Both the position numbers and the translations under genes were made by a program. A stretch of DNA of 64,000 nucleotides, from assembly GCF_003382285.1 (NCBI RefSeq), contig NZ_QTJR01000004.1, positions 248,001 to 312,000 of the forward strand, in the 5' to 3' direction. Origin of the DNA: Lysobacter soli. Its GTDB lineage: Bacteria > Pseudomonadota > Gammaproteobacteria > Xanthomonadales > Xanthomonadaceae. Positions 26,177 to 35,144 of this stretch are shown here, piece after piece; position 1 is the first letter of the stretch; every line of letters starts with the position of its first letter. Below the pieces are notes generated by a model. It was not told where the DNA came from. It searched no databases and saw only the letters and a program-made list of their open reading frames with translations.

Positions 26177-27195
26177 GCCTCGAGCGACGCCATGTCCCAG
26201 CGCGGCGTGACGCGCACCGCGAGGTCGCCATGTTGCCCGGCGGCGAGCCGAAGCGCGCCGGCGTAGGCGATCATCGCGCCGTTGTCAGTGCAGAACTGCG
26301 GGCGCGGGAAGCTCACGCGGCCGCCGCGCTTGCGCGTCATCTCGTCGAGCTTCGCGCGCAGGCGCTTGTTCGCGCCCACGCCACCGGCGACGACGAGCGT
26401 GTCGCAGCCGGCCGCATCCAGCGCGCGTTCGCACTTGATCGACAGCGTATCGACCACCGCATCCTCGAAGCCGCGCGCAATGTCGGCGCGGACCTCGTCG
26501 CCCTGGTCGCTGTCCTTCCACGCCAGCAGGACCTGCGTCTTCAGGCCGCTGAAGCTGAAATCGAGGCCGGGGCGATCGGTCATCGGCCGGGCGAACCTGA
26601 ACATGCCGGGGCGTCCCTGCTCGGCCAGCGCCGCGAGTTGGGGGCCGCCCGGGTACGGAAGGCCCATCAGCTTGGCGGTCTTGTCGAAGGCCTCGCCGGC
26701 CGCGTCATCCAGCGTTTCGCCGAGCAGCCGGTAGCGGCCGATCGCCTCCACGTGCACCAGCTGCGTGTGGCCCCCGGAGACCAGCAGCGCCACGAACGGC
26801 GGCTCCGGGCGGCCGCGCTCGGGGTCGTCCTCCAGGAGCGGCGCCAGCAGGTGGCCTTCCATGTGATGGACGCCGATGGCCGGGACGTCCAGCGCCCAGG
26901 CCATCGAGCGGGCCACGCCCGCGCCGACCAGCAGCGCACCGACGAGCCCGGGGCCGGCCGTGTAGGCCACGCCATCGAGGTCGGAGGTGGTCATGCCGGC
27001 TTCGCGCAGGGTTTCGCGGACCAGCGGCAGCAACTTGCGCACATGGTCGCGGCTGGCCAGTTCGGGTACCACGCCGCCGTATTCGGCGTGCAGGGCGATC
27101 TGGCTGTAGAGGGCGTGCGCGCGCAGGCCGGATTCGGTGTCGTAGACGGCCACACCGGTCTCGTCGCAGCTGGTTTCGATGCCGAGGACTTTCAA
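26158..27195 (-). CDS. tsaD: tRNA threonylcarbamoyladenosine transferase subunit
   Basis: 345-residue ASKHA-fold protein that, with TsaB and TsaE, moves the threonylcarbamoyl group from TC-AMP to A37 of ANN-decoding tRNAs. Essential in most bacteria. Landmarks: N-terminal [10 protein letters not shown], the metal-binding HxxxH at H111/H115 ([11 protein letters not shown]), [20 protein letters not shown] and [13 protein letters not shown]. Full length. The final five residues and the stop codon fall inside an intergenic-type repeat arm, so the native C-terminus may have been replaced by repeat-derived codons. Upstream is the divergent rpsU promoter. Confidence 0.96.
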   Translation of the reverse strand: MKVLGIETSCDETGVAVYDTESGLRAHALYSQIALHAEYGGVVPELASRDHVRKLLPLVRETLREAGMTTSDLDGVAYTAGPGLVGALLVGAGVARSMAWALDVPAIGVHHMEGHLLAPLLEDDPERGRPEPPFVALLVSGGHTQLVHVEAIGRYRLLGETLDDAAGEAFDKTAKLMGLPYPGGPQLAALAEQGRPGMFRFARPMTDRPGLDFSFSGLKTQVLLAWKDSDQGDEVRADIARGFEDAVVDTLSIKCERALDAAGCDTLVVAGGVGANKRLRAKLDEMTRKRGGRVSFPRPQFCTDNGAMIAYAGALRLAAGQHGDLAVRVTPRWDMASLEAVVHGS

Positions 27196-27284
27196 GATGG
27201 ACTTCCGGGAGGGGGCGCAGGGCGGCTTCCGAGGGACCGGAAGCGTGTGGATTCAAGGACCTGCATCCAAAGTAGGGCCCTATG

Positions 27285-27314
27285 TTGCACCTTCAAGAAG
27301 GCCGCCGCTATAAT
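27285..27314 (+). promoter_or_regulatory. sigma-70 promoter of rpsU
   Basis: TTGCAC (27285-27290), an 18-bp spacer and a perfect TATAAT (27309-27314). It is the best housekeeping promoter visible in the window. It gives a leader of about 45 nt before rpsU. Confidence 0.85.
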
Positions 27315-27365
27315 GCGCGGCTCTTCCCCGGCCTGCCCGGGCCGGTTACCGAAACGAGATTACGT

Positions 27366-27581
27366 ATGCCCAGCGTCAAAGTCCGCGAAAACGAGCCTTT
27401 TGAGTTTGCTCTGCGTCGCTTCAAGCGCACCTGCGAGAAGGCCGGTGTCCTGGCCGAGACCCGCAAGCGCGAGTTCTACGAGAAGCCGACCCAGGAACGC
27501 AAGCGCAAGGCCGCAGCCGCGGTGAAGCGCCAGGCGCGCCGCGCCTCGCGCGACGTGACCAAGCGTCAGCGCCTGTACTGA
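27366..27581 (+). CDS. rpsU: 30S ribosomal protein S21
   Basis: 71-residue, very basic small-subunit protein that helps mRNA base-pair with 16S rRNA during initiation. The N-terminus [19 protein letters not shown] and the body [10 protein letters not shown] are highly conserved, and the tail is rich in Lys and Arg. It begins the macromolecular-synthesis block with a strong promoter and is closed by its own intrinsic terminator, so read-through to yeqY-type and primase genes would be limited. Confidence 0.98.
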   Translation: MPSVKVRENEPFEFALRRFKRTCEKAGVLAETRKREFYEKPTQERKRKAAAAVKRQARRASRDVTKRQRLY

Positions 27582-27632
27582 TCGCCCTAGCGGGTCCGCG
27601 CACCGCGCGACCTGCTCCCGGACGCATCACAC

Positions 27633-27668
27633 AAGCCGGCCGCGCCCTGCGCTGCCGGCTTTTTGTGT
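27633..27668 (+). terminator. Intrinsic terminator after rpsU
   Basis: Arms AAGCCGGC and GCCGGCTT around a 13-base loop, followed by TTTGTGTTT. It lies 50 bp after the rpsU stop. In E. coli a comparable terminator between rpsU and dnaG lets S21 be made in excess over primase. Confidence 0.85.
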
Positions 27669-27791
27669 TTCCGGATTTCGGATTCGGACGATGACCGCCC
27701 TGTACCCGGGCCATCGCCGGATGCCCGGTCCGGCCCTCATCACCCCGATTCCGCGCGCCCGCCGCGCGATCCTCAGCCAAGGAGCAGCCCG

Positions 27792-28238
27792 ATGAGCCTC
27801 AAGCAGCGACTCACCGACGACATGAAGGCCGCGATGAAGGGCGGCGACAAGCACAGCCTCGCCGTGATCCGCCTGATCAACGCCGCCATCAAGCAGAAGG
27901 AAGTGGACGAGCGCATCGAACTGGACGACGCCGCGGTCATCGCCGTGCTCGACAAGATGGTCAAGCAGCGTCGCGACTCGGTCACCCAGTACGAAGCCGC
28001 CAGCCGCGAGGACCTGGCGCAGGTCGAGCGCGACGAGATCGTCGTGATCGAGCGCTACATCCCCGCGAAGATGGGCGAGGCCGAGATCCTGGCCGCGATC
28101 GACGCCGCCATCGCCGAAACCGGCGCCACCGGCCCGGCCGACATGGGCAAGCTCATGGGCCCGCTGAAGGCCAAGCTCGCCGGCCAGGCCGACATGGGCC
28201 AGGTGTCGGCGCTGGTGAAGAAGCGTCTGGCGAACTGA
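27792..28238 (+). CDS. yqeY: GatB/YqeY domain-containing protein
   Basis: 148-residue soluble helical protein. It matches the YqeY family, related to the tail domain of the GatB amidotransferase subunit: MSLKQRLTDDMKAAMKGGDK, LSVIRLINAAIK-like segment, YEAASREDLAQVERDEI and the C-terminal DMGQVSALVKKRLAN. The role is unclear; the GatB tail binds tRNA, so a tRNA-related function is often supposed. ATG 27792 follows a perfect AAGGAG. Its place between rpsU and dnaG is common in proteobacteria. Confidence 0.92.
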   Translation: MSLKQRLTDDMKAAMKGGDKHSLAVIRLINAAIKQKEVDERIELDDAAVIAVLDKMVKQRRDSVTQYEAASREDLAQVERDEIVVIERYIPAKMGEAEILAAIDAAIAETGATGPADMGKLMGPLKAKLAGQADMGQVSALVKKRLAN

Positions 28239-28252
28239 TTGCCGCAGCTGCG

Positions 28253-28370
28253 CCCCTCCCCCCTGCTTGCAGGGGGAGGTTAGGAGGGGGTCGAGAGGCG
28301 CGAAGCGCCGAACCTTCTCGCGAGTGGCTTCACCCCTCCCCAACCCTCCCCTGCTTTGCAGGGGAGGGAG
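28253..28370. repeat. Inverted pair of C/G-run palindromic repeats
   Basis: Each copy is a short hairpin of pyrimidine-purine runs: CCCTGCTTGCAGGG near 28261-28275 and CCCTGCTTTGCAGGG near 28349-28363. They are flanked by CCTCCCC and GGGGAGG runs in opposite orientation, about 40 bp apart. This is a BIME-like layout between yqeY and dnaG. Confidence 0.65.
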
Positions 28371-28401
28371 TTGTACGGCCGCATGGCATCCTTACCGTCC
28401 A

Positions 28402-30174
28402 ATGGCCCGCATCCCCGACGCTTTCATCGATGACCTGCTCGCGCGCACCGACCTCGTCGAGGTGATCGGCTCGCGCGTGCAGCTCAAGCGCCAGGGCAAG
28501 GAATACTCGGCGCGCTGTCCGTTCCATGACGAGCGCTCGCCGAGCTTCACCGTCTCGCCGGTGAAGGGCTTCTACCACTGCTTCGGCTGCGGCGCGCACG
28601 GCACCGCGATCAGCTTCCTGATGAACTACGACCGCCTCGAGTTCCTCGACGCGGTGGAAGAACTCGCCAAACGTCTTGGCATGGAAGTGCCGCGCGACAC
28701 GCACCAGCGCAATGCGAATCCCGACAGCCAGGATCTGTACGGCGCGCTCGATGCGGCGTCGAAGTTCTTCCAGAAACAGCTGGCAAGCAACGGCCGCGCA
28801 CTGGGCTATTTCGACAGCCGCGGCGTCGATGCCGAGACGCGCGCGCGTTTCTCGCTCGGCTATGCGCCCGATGGTTTCAACGCGCTGCGCGATGCGCTGG
28901 GCACCGACCCGCGACGCATGAAGCTGCTCGAACGCGGCGGGTTGTTCTCGAAGAACGATCGCGGCCACGTCTACGACAAGTTCCGCGATCGCGTGATGTT
29001 CCCGATCCATGACCGACGCGGTCGCACGATCGCGTTCGGCGGCCGCGTGCTCGAAAAGGAAAACGGCCCGAAGTACCTCAATTCGCCGGAAACCGAGCTC
29101 TTCCACAAGGGCCGCGAACTCTACGGACTGTGGCAGGTGCGCCAGGCGAACAGCAGGATCGAGCGCCTGATCGTCGTCGAAGGCTACATGGACGTGATCG
29201 CGCTGTTCCAGAACGGCTTCGAGACCGCGGTCGCCACGCTCGGCACCGCGACGACGCCCGACCACGCGGAGCTGCTGTTCCGCAACGCGCCCGACGTCTA
29301 CTTCTGTTTCGACGGCGATCGCGCCGGTCGCGGCGCCGCGTGGAAGGCGGTCGAATCGGTGCTGCCGCGCATGAAGGACGGCCGCCAGGCGTTCTTCCTG
29401 TTCCTGCCCGACGGCGAGGATCCGGATTCGCTGGTGCGCAACGAAGGCCGCGAGGGTTTCGAAGCGCACCTGAAGCAGGCTACGCCGCTGTCGCAGTTCT
29501 TCTTCGATTCGCTGTCCAGCGACGTCAACCTGCACACGCTCGAAGGCAAGGGCCGTCTGGCCGAACGCGCCAAGCCGCTGCTGGCGCAGATTCCCGACGG
29601 AGCATTCGGCGACCTGATGAAGCAGCGGCTCACCGAACTCACCGGCGTCGGCGCACGCGCGAGCACGCCGGAAACTCACGTTCCCGCGCAGCGCGCGCGT
29701 GCGGCCGGCAACGCGCCGCATGGCTCGAAACCGTCGCTGGTGCGCAGCGCGATCACGATGCTGATGCAGCAGCCGCAGGTGGCGCTCGCGTTGCCGGCGT
29801 CGCTGCATTTCGCCTCGCTCGACCAGCCCGGCATCGGCCTGCTGGTGGAGATCATCGAACTGGTGCACCAGCGCCCCGACATCTCCACCGGCATGGTGCT
29901 GGAGCATTTCGCCGATCGCAGCGAAGCGCCGGCGCTGACCAAACTCGCCACCGCCGGTGCGGTGGAAACCACCGCGTCGACGCCGCTGGATGCGCGCGTG
30001 CTCGACGACGCCGACCGCCGGCAGCAGGCGTTCCTGGACGCCATCGCGCGGTTGGATGCGCAGGCGCTGCAGGCGCGCATCGAATCGCTGCAGGCGCGCA
30101 TGACGTCGCTCGTCGACGCGGAAAAGCAGGAGCTGCGCGAGCTGCTGTCGCTGCGGATGTTGAGTCGCCACTGA
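28402..30174 (+). CDS. dnaG: DNA primase
   Basis: 590-residue RNA primer synthase for replication. N-terminal CHC2-type zinc finger with C39, H42, C60 and C63 (RCPFHDE and YHCFGC). The catalytic core has RGVDAETRARFSLGYAP, the Toprim glutamate E260 in IVVEGYMDVIAL, and the acidic metal site YFCFDGDRAGRGAAW. The C-terminal ~150 residues are the helicase-binding domain, poorly conserved as usual. ATG 28402 was chosen because the zinc domain starts directly after it; the longer frame runs back through a repeat. No rpoD follows, unlike the E. coli rpsU-dnaG-rpoD operon. Confidence 0.97.
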   Translation: MARIPDAFIDDLLARTDLVEVIGSRVQLKRQGKEYSARCPFHDERSPSFTVSPVKGFYHCFGCGAHGTAISFLMNYDRLEFLDAVEELAKRLGMEVPRDTHQRNANPDSQDLYGALDAASKFFQKQLASNGRALGYFDSRGVDAETRARFSLGYAPDGFNALRDALGTDPRRMKLLERGGLFSKNDRGHVYDKFRDRVMFPIHDRRGRTIAFGGRVLEKENGPKYLNSPETELFHKGRELYGLWQVRQANSRIERLIVVEGYMDVIALFQNGFETAVATLGTATTPDHAELLFRNAPDVYFCFDGDRAGRGAAWKAVESVLPRMKDGRQAFFLFLPDGEDPDSLVRNEGREGFEAHLKQATPLSQFFFDSLSSDVNLHTLEGKGRLAERAKPLLAQIPDGAFGDLMKQRLTELTGVGARASTPETHVPAQRARAAGNAPHGSKPSLVRSAITMLMQQPQVALALPASLHFASLDQPGIGLLVEIIELVHQRPDISTGMVLEHFADRSEAPALTKLATAGAVETTASTPLDARVLDDADRRQQAFLDAIARLDAQALQARIESLQARMTSLVDAEKQELRELLSLRMLSRH

Positions 30175-30271
30175 CGACGCGCGGGTGGGCGGAAGGTCAT
30201 CCGCACTTCCTGCATGGGCGATCACGATCGCGGACGGCGACAGTGGCGTCATCCTGATGGGAGCGTGTCCG

Positions 30272-30781
30272 ATGCCGTCTTCGTCCCACCTGCTGTTCAT
30301 ACCCGCGCTGGCCGGGCTGCTCTACGCCTGCGTGCAGCTGGCGCTTGAATGGTCCGGCGGCGGTGTGCAGAGCCACCACCTGCTCAACCGCGCGGACATG
30401 CCCGCCATCTCGAACTGGCTCGGGCTGCTGACGTTGCCGGCGGTTGGCCTTGCGTTCGGCTGGCGCGCGCGCCGACTGGGCGGCGTCACGCGTGCGATGT
30501 GGGCCGGCCTGATCGTCTCGTTCCTGTATGGCATGGCGATGGCGACAGGCTTCAAGCTCGGCGCCGAGGGCATCACGCAAGCGCTCTTCGCCGGGCTGTT
30601 CGGCGTGGCGATCCTGGCGCCGGTGTATCGCGCCGAATGCATCGCCGGCTTCGTCGCCGGCATGGCCTTCACCTTCGGCGGCGTGCTGCCGCTGATCGTC
30701 GCGCTGGTGTTCGCCGGGCTCTCGGCAGCGGTGCGGTTCGGCGCCCGCGCGCTCTGGCGGCGTTCACGCCGCGCGGCCTGA
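30272..30781 (+). CDS. Unrecognised small integral membrane protein
   Basis: 169-residue protein, not recognised. Five hydrophobic stretches are visible: LLFIPALAGLLYACVQLAL, WLGLLTLPAVGLAFGW, AMWAGLIVSFLYGMAMATG, ALFAGLFGVAILAPV and FVAGMAFTFGGVLPLIVALVFAGL. It ends in a basic tail (RALWRRSRRAA), consistent with a cytoplasmic C-terminus. ATG 30272 has GGGAG at correct spacing; an earlier in-frame ATG (30257) does not. It lies 97 bp after dnaG. Its function cannot be stated. Confidence 0.7.
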   Translation: MPSSSHLLFIPALAGLLYACVQLALEWSGGGVQSHHLLNRADMPAISNWLGLLTLPAVGLAFGWRARRLGGVTRAMWAGLIVSFLYGMAMATGFKLGAEGITQALFAGLFGVAILAPVYRAECIAGFVAGMAFTFGGVLPLIVALVFAGLSAAVRFGARALWRRSRRAA

Positions 30782-30862
30782 CGCCGGCCGCATTCGCGAC
30801 AGCGGCCCGGCGCGGCAAAGGCGGCGCGGGCTAAGCTCGGGCTTTCCATCCGGGGAACGCCC

Positions 30863-32851
30863 ATGTCGCCACGTGGTTCCATGCTCCTGTCCGCCCTGCT
30901 CCTCGCCTGCGCCACGCCGGCCATCGCGCAGAAGAAGACGGCCCCGCCCGCCGTGGCACGCGAACAGGTCGGCAATCGCACCAGCGAGAACATCCCCGCG
31001 ATTCCGCCCGAACTGACCGAACGCCTGAGCCGCTACCAGAACACGCGCGGCGCGACGTTCGCCGGCTGGAGCGACGACTGCCTGCTGATCAGCACGCGCT
31101 TCGCCGAGACCGCGCAGGCGCATCGCGTGTGCGCGCCGATGGGCATGCGCGAGCAGCTGACGTTCTATCCCGAACCGCTCGCGGCGATCGAGGCGGCGCC
31201 GTCGCGTTCGAACCTCGACGGCTTCGTGTTCGGCAAGGACGTCGGCGGAAACGAGTTCTGGCAGCTGCATTGGTTCGATCTGGCATCGCGCGAAACCACG
31301 CTGCTCACCGACGGCAAGGCGCGCAACCAGGGACCGCTGTTCTCGCATGACGGCAGGCAGTTCGCGTGGAGCAGCACCGCGCGCAACGGAAAGGACACCG
31401 ACGTGTGGGTGATGGATTTCGCCACGCGCAAGCCGCGCGTGCTCGTCACCGAAGGCGGGCAGTGGAACGCGATGGACTTCTCGCCCGATGGCCGCGAGCT
31501 GCTGGTGATGAAGTACGTCTCCGCCGCCGAGTCGTACCCCGGTGTGGTCGACGTGGCCAGCGGCAAGCTGACGATGTTCCCGGTCGATGGCGGCAAGGCG
31601 TCGTTGAAGGACTTCAAATACGCGCCCGACGGACGCGGCGTCTACTACATCTCCGACGAACCGGTGGACGGCAAGCCGCAGGAGTTCCTGACGCTGCGCC
31701 ATCACGATCCAAAGACCGGGAAGTTCGAGGTGCTTACCGGCTCCACGCAGTGGGACGTCGCGGATCTGGCGATCGCAGACGACGGAAAGCATCTTGCGTA
31801 CACGACGAACGAGGACGGCATCTACAAGCTGCACGTGCTCTCGCTGCCCTCGCATCGCGAGGTGAAGCTGCCGCAGTTGCCGGTCGGCGTCGTGGTGAAC
31901 CTCGGCTTCTCGCCTGACGGCAAACGCCTTGCGGTGACGCTCAACTCGGCGACCTCGCCGAGCGACGTCTACGTGATCGACCTGGCCGGCGCGAAGCTCG
32001 CGCGCTGGACGCAGAGCGAAGTCGGCGGACTGGACGCATCGAAGTTCGTCGCGCCGACGCTGGTGCATTACCCGACGTTCGACACCGTCGATGGAAAGCC
32101 GCGCGAGATCCCCGCGTTCTACTACCGCCCGGCGAACGTGCCTGCAGGAAAGAAGATTCCCGTCGTGATCAACATCCACGGCGGACCGGAAGGCCAATCG
32201 CTGCCGCTGTTCAATCCGACCGCGCAGTTCCTGGCGAATGAACTCGGCGTCGCGATGCTGCTGCCGAACGTGCGCGGTTCTGAGGGCTACGGCAAGACGT
32301 ACCTGAGCCTCGACAATGCCGCGAAACGCGAGGATTCGGTCAAGGACATCGGCGCGCTGCTGGACTGGATCGCGACGCAGTCCGACCTCGACGCTTCGCG
32401 CGTCGGCGTGTACGGCGGCAGCTACGGCGGCTACATGGTGCTCGCCTCGCTGATGCACTACAGCGATCGCATCAAGGCCGGCGTCGACATCGTGGGCATC
32501 TCGCACTTCGGCACGTTCCTGAAGAACACCGAAAGCTATCGCCGTGACCTGCGCCGCGCGGAATACGGCGACGAACGCGATCCCGCGATGGCGAAGGTGT
32601 TCGACGAGATCTCGCCGCTCAATCACGCCGACCGCATCGCATCGAGGCTGTTCGTTGCGCAGGGCAAGAACGACCCGCGCGTGCCGTACACCGAAGCCGA
32701 GCAGATCGTGAAGGCGGTGCGCGCGAACGGCCAGCCGGTCTGGTATCTGCTGTACGACGACGAAGGCCACGGCTTCAAGAAGAAGACCAACGTGGATTAC
32801 TTCAACGCGGCGACGATGCTGTTCTGGGACCAGGTGTTGCTGGGGAAGTGA
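30863..32851 (+). CDS. Secreted S9-family prolyl oligopeptidase-like peptidase
   Basis: 662-residue exported serine peptidase. Signal peptide MSPRGSMLLSALLLACATPAIA, then a beta-propeller with repeated FSPDGR/YAPDGR/DDGKHLAYT blades (~60-400), then an alpha/beta-hydrolase domain. The catalytic triad is S520 in YGGSYGGYM, D604 in GKNDPRVP and H636 in DEGHGF, with IHGGPEGQS forming the oxyanion region. This is the S9C (acylaminoacyl / dipeptidyl peptidase) type that trims short peptides. Lysobacter-like bacteria carry many such enzymes for protein scavenging. Upstream TAAGCT (near 30831) could be its -10. Confidence 0.93.
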   Translation: MSPRGSMLLSALLLACATPAIAQKKTAPPAVAREQVGNRTSENIPAIPPELTERLSRYQNTRGATFAGWSDDCLLISTRFAETAQAHRVCAPMGMREQLTFYPEPLAAIEAAPSRSNLDGFVFGKDVGGNEFWQLHWFDLASRETTLLTDGKARNQGPLFSHDGRQFAWSSTARNGKDTDVWVMDFATRKPRVLVTEGGQWNAMDFSPDGRELLVMKYVSAAESYPGVVDVASGKLTMFPVDGGKASLKDFKYAPDGRGVYYISDEPVDGKPQEFLTLRHHDPKTGKFEVLTGSTQWDVADLAIADDGKHLAYTTNEDGIYKLHVLSLPSHREVKLPQLPVGVVVNLGFSPDGKRLAVTLNSATSPSDVYVIDLAGAKLARWTQSEVGGLDASKFVAPTLVHYPTFDTVDGKPREIPAFYYRPANVPAGKKIPVVINIHGGPEGQSLPLFNPTAQFLANELGVAMLLPNVRGSEGYGKTYLSLDNAAKREDSVKDIGALLDWIATQSDLDASRVGVYGGSYGGYMVLASLMHYSDRIKAGVDIVGISHFGTFLKNTESYRRDLRRAEYGDERDPAMAKVFDEISPLNHADRIASRLFVAQGKNDPRVPYTEAEQIVKAVRANGQPVWYLLYDDEGHGFKKKTNVDYFNAATMLFWDQVLLGK

Positions 32852-32890
32852 TCGGACGCGGTCCGCAGCGGCGCGTCGTTCCCGCCCCTG

Positions 32891-32994
32891 CCGTCATCCC
32901 CGCGAAGGCGGGGATCCATGCTTGCGTGCGTCACCGTCTTCGAATGGCGGAACGGGATCGGACGCATGGATTCCCGCCTTCGCGGGAATGACGG
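32891..32994. repeat. Inverted REP pair (BIME-like)
   Basis: Copy one at 32891-32920 (CCGTCATCCCCGCGAAGGCG start) and copy two at 32966-32994 (ends GCGGGAATGACGG) are inverted with 45 bp between. Each has a CCCGC-GCGGG type stem. It is the same family as 18511-18539. Confidence 0.85.
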
Positions 32995-33101
32995 CGGATA
33001 GCTCCCACGCTGTCCGCGGCCGCTCCAAGCCGCTTCCCGTGCTCACTCCGCCACCACGCAAGCGGGCGCAAGCTCGCCTCAGCTTCGGTGGAGAGCTGAT
33101 C

Positions 33102-33665
33102 ATGCGTACCCCATTCACGTTGGCCACGGCGCTTGCCCTGGTCGCGCTGTCGTGTGCCGGCTGCAGCACGAACGCGCGCAGCGATGCGCAGGCGAGCGCG
33201 CCGCTTCCGGCGCCGGTGAACGAAAAGGCCCTGGCCGACAAGGCGCTGGAGACCTTCCTCGCGTCGCGCAGCATCCGCGAGGTCCCGGCCCGCACCGACG
33301 CGATGGCCGACCTCGACGGCGACGGCAAGAAGGATCTGCTGATGCTCCTCGACGACCAGAACTGGTGCCAGGCCGACGGCTGCACGCTGCTGGTCTTCCA
33401 CGGCGGGAAGGACGGTTACAAGCTCGTCGGCCAGTCGGTGTCGGTGCGCGCCCCGATCGCCATCGGCGCGCGGACGAGCCGCGGCTGGCACGACCTGCTG
33501 GTGAATGTCGGCAGCGGCGATGAAGCCGGCACGGTCGCGCTGGAGTTCGACGGAACGGCGTATCCGGCCGATCCGACGATGGCCGCGCTGCTCGACCCGA
33601 CGCGCCTGCCGTCGTCCACGCCGCTCATCGATGCGGAGTTGTCGCCGAGGATTGCGGCGCAGTAA
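33102..33665 (+). CDS. Putative lipoprotein with DxDGDG motif
   Basis: 187-residue exported protein not assigned to a named family. The signal sequence ends SCAG-C21, a plausible lipobox. A calcium-type acidic loop DLDGDGKKDLLMLLDD (about residues 69-84) resembles FG-GAP/EF-hand-like repeats. After it come a Cys pair (NWCQADGCTL) and a beta-rich region. ATG 33102 follows GGAG. It may be an outer-membrane or periplasmic anchored protein; role unknown. The upstream 250 bp carry a REP pair. Confidence 0.75.
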   Translation: MRTPFTLATALALVALSCAGCSTNARSDAQASAPLPAPVNEKALADKALETFLASRSIREVPARTDAMADLDGDGKKDLLMLLDDQNWCQADGCTLLVFHGGKDGYKLVGQSVSVRAPIAIGARTSRGWHDLLVNVGSGDEAGTVALEFDGTAYPADPTMAALLDPTRLPSSTPLIDAELSPRIAAQ

Positions 33666-33730
33666 GCAGCGCCTTTCGCTGCCGCGCAGCGCTTCACCGC
33701 ATTGCGAGTTCCGGCGCAGCCACTTCGTTG

Positions 33731-33766
33731 CCCCTCACCCCAACCCCTCTCCCGATGGGAGAGGGG
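33731..33766. repeat. Palindromic CCCCTCTCCC repeat
   Basis: CCCCTCACCCCAA leads into a perfect 10-bp hairpin, CCCCTCTCCC (33744-33753) and GGGAGAGGGG (33757-33766), with a GAT loop. It sits between converging genes; the lack of a T-tract argues against a classic terminator. It is a widespread intergenic repeat type. Confidence 0.65.
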
Positions 33767-33784
33767 CTTCGGGTTTCAAGCGAC

Positions 33785-35116
33785 TCAGCGCGCCATCGCG
33801 TCCTGCTTCACCACCACGCCGCCCTTCATCACGAACGGCACGCGCTCCAGCAGCGTCACGTCCTGCGTCGGGTCGCCGGCGACGGCGATGAGGTCGGCCC
33901 AGCGGTTGGCTTCGACCACGCCGACGTCTTCTCGGCCCAGCGCCTGCGAAGCGTTCACCGTCGCGGACTGGATCGCCTGCAGCGGCGTCATGCCATAGCG
34001 CACCATCACCGCGAACTGCTTCGCGTTGTCGCCGTGCGGATAGATACCGGCGTCGGTGCCGAAGACCATCTTCGCGCCGGCCGCATGCGCGCGCTTGAAG
34101 TTCTCGCGCTGGATGTCGGCGACCTCGCGATCCTTGCGCAGGTTGTCCTCGAGCACGCCGTTCTTCTTGCCTTCGGCCTGCGTGTAGTCGGTGTTGTAGA
34201 TGTCCATCGACAGCCAGGCGCCGTGCTGTTTCGCCAGGCGGATGCCTTCGTCGTCGATCAGGCTCGCGTGCTCGATCGTGTCCACGCCGGCGCGGATCGC
34301 GTCCTTGATGCCCGCCGTGCCGTGCGCATGCGCGGCGACCTTCAACCCCCACTGGTGCGCTTCGTCGGCGACGGCCTTCATCTCGGCGTAGCTCATCTGC
34401 TGCTGGCCGGGCTCGGTGTTGCGCGAGAACACGCCGCCGGTCGCGCAGATCTTGATCACCTGCGCGCCGTACTTGCGCAGCTCGCGCACGCGCTGGCGCG
34501 CCTCTTCGGGCGAATCGGCGTTGTACGGGCTCTTCTGGTTCATCGACGGCGGGAAGAAGGTCGAATCGCAATGCCCGCCGGTGGCGCCGAACGAGTACGC
34601 CGCCGTGACGATGCGCGGCCCGGTGATCTTCCCTTCGTCGATCGCCTGGCGCAGGCCGACGTCGTTCCAGGCGTCCGAGCCGACGTTGCGAATCGTCGTG
34701 AATCCGGCCAGCAAGGTGCGCTGCGCGTTGCCGACGGAGATCATCGACCAGAAGCGGTCGTTGAACTGCAGGCCCGTGTAGCCGCCGTAGGTGGGATCGG
34801 CGTCCAGGTGCGTGTGCATGTCGATCAGGCCCGGCATCAGCGTCATGCCCGGCAGGTCGATCACGCGCGCGTTCGGCGGCAATGCGGCGCCGGCACGCGC
34901 GACCTCCACGATGCGGCCGTCGCGCACGCGAACCTGCGGCCGGTCGATCATGCGGCCGCTGCGCACGTCGAGCAGGCGATCGGCGGTGACGACGACCTCG
35001 CCCGCCTGGGCGCCCGGTTCGATGAGTTGCGGTGCCTGCGCGAATGCGCCGGAGGTGGCGGCGACGAGGCCGGCGGACAACGACATCAGGGCGGAGCGGA
35101 AGCGGTTGCGCGTCAT
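33785..35116 (-). CDS. Exported amidohydrolase (prolidase-like)
   Basis: 443-residue metal-dependent hydrolase of the amidohydrolase superfamily. The signal peptide ends ...SGAFA-QAP. Metal ligands are visible: H101 and H103 (MHTHLD), the candidate carboxylated lysine K222 (VIKICATGG), H263/H265 (AHAHG), H283 (IEHAS) and D355 (FGTDAG). This pattern fits the imidazolonepropionase-like group that includes bacterial Xaa-Arg/Lys/Pro dipeptidases. With the S9 peptidase nearby, a peptide-degradation role is reasonable, but the substrate is not proven. An alternative start at Met11 exists. Confidence 0.87.
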   Translation of the reverse strand: MTRNRFRSALMSLSAGLVAATSGAFAQAPQLIEPGAQAGEVVVTADRLLDVRSGRMIDRPQVRVRDGRIVEVARAGAALPPNARVIDLPGMTLMPGLIDMHTHLDADPTYGGYTGLQFNDRFWSMISVGNAQRTLLAGFTTIRNVGSDAWNDVGLRQAIDEGKITGPRIVTAAYSFGATGGHCDSTFFPPSMNQKSPYNADSPEEARQRVRELRKYGAQVIKICATGGVFSRNTEPGQQQMSYAEMKAVADEAHQWGLKVAAHAHGTAGIKDAIRAGVDTIEHASLIDDEGIRLAKQHGAWLSMDIYNTDYTQAEGKKNGVLEDNLRKDREVADIQRENFKRAHAAGAKMVFGTDAGIYPHGDNAKQFAVMVRYGMTPLQAIQSATVNASQALGREDVGVVEANRWADLIAVAGDPTQDVTLLERVPFVMKGGVVVKQDAMAR

Positions 35117-35144
35117 TCGGCGGTCTCGTGTTTCGAAGTTCGGA

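Noticed and set aside
33744-33766. Intrinsic terminator between lipoprotein and amidohydrolase
   Set aside because: The stem is perfect but neither side has a T-tract; it matches a dispersed repeat instead.
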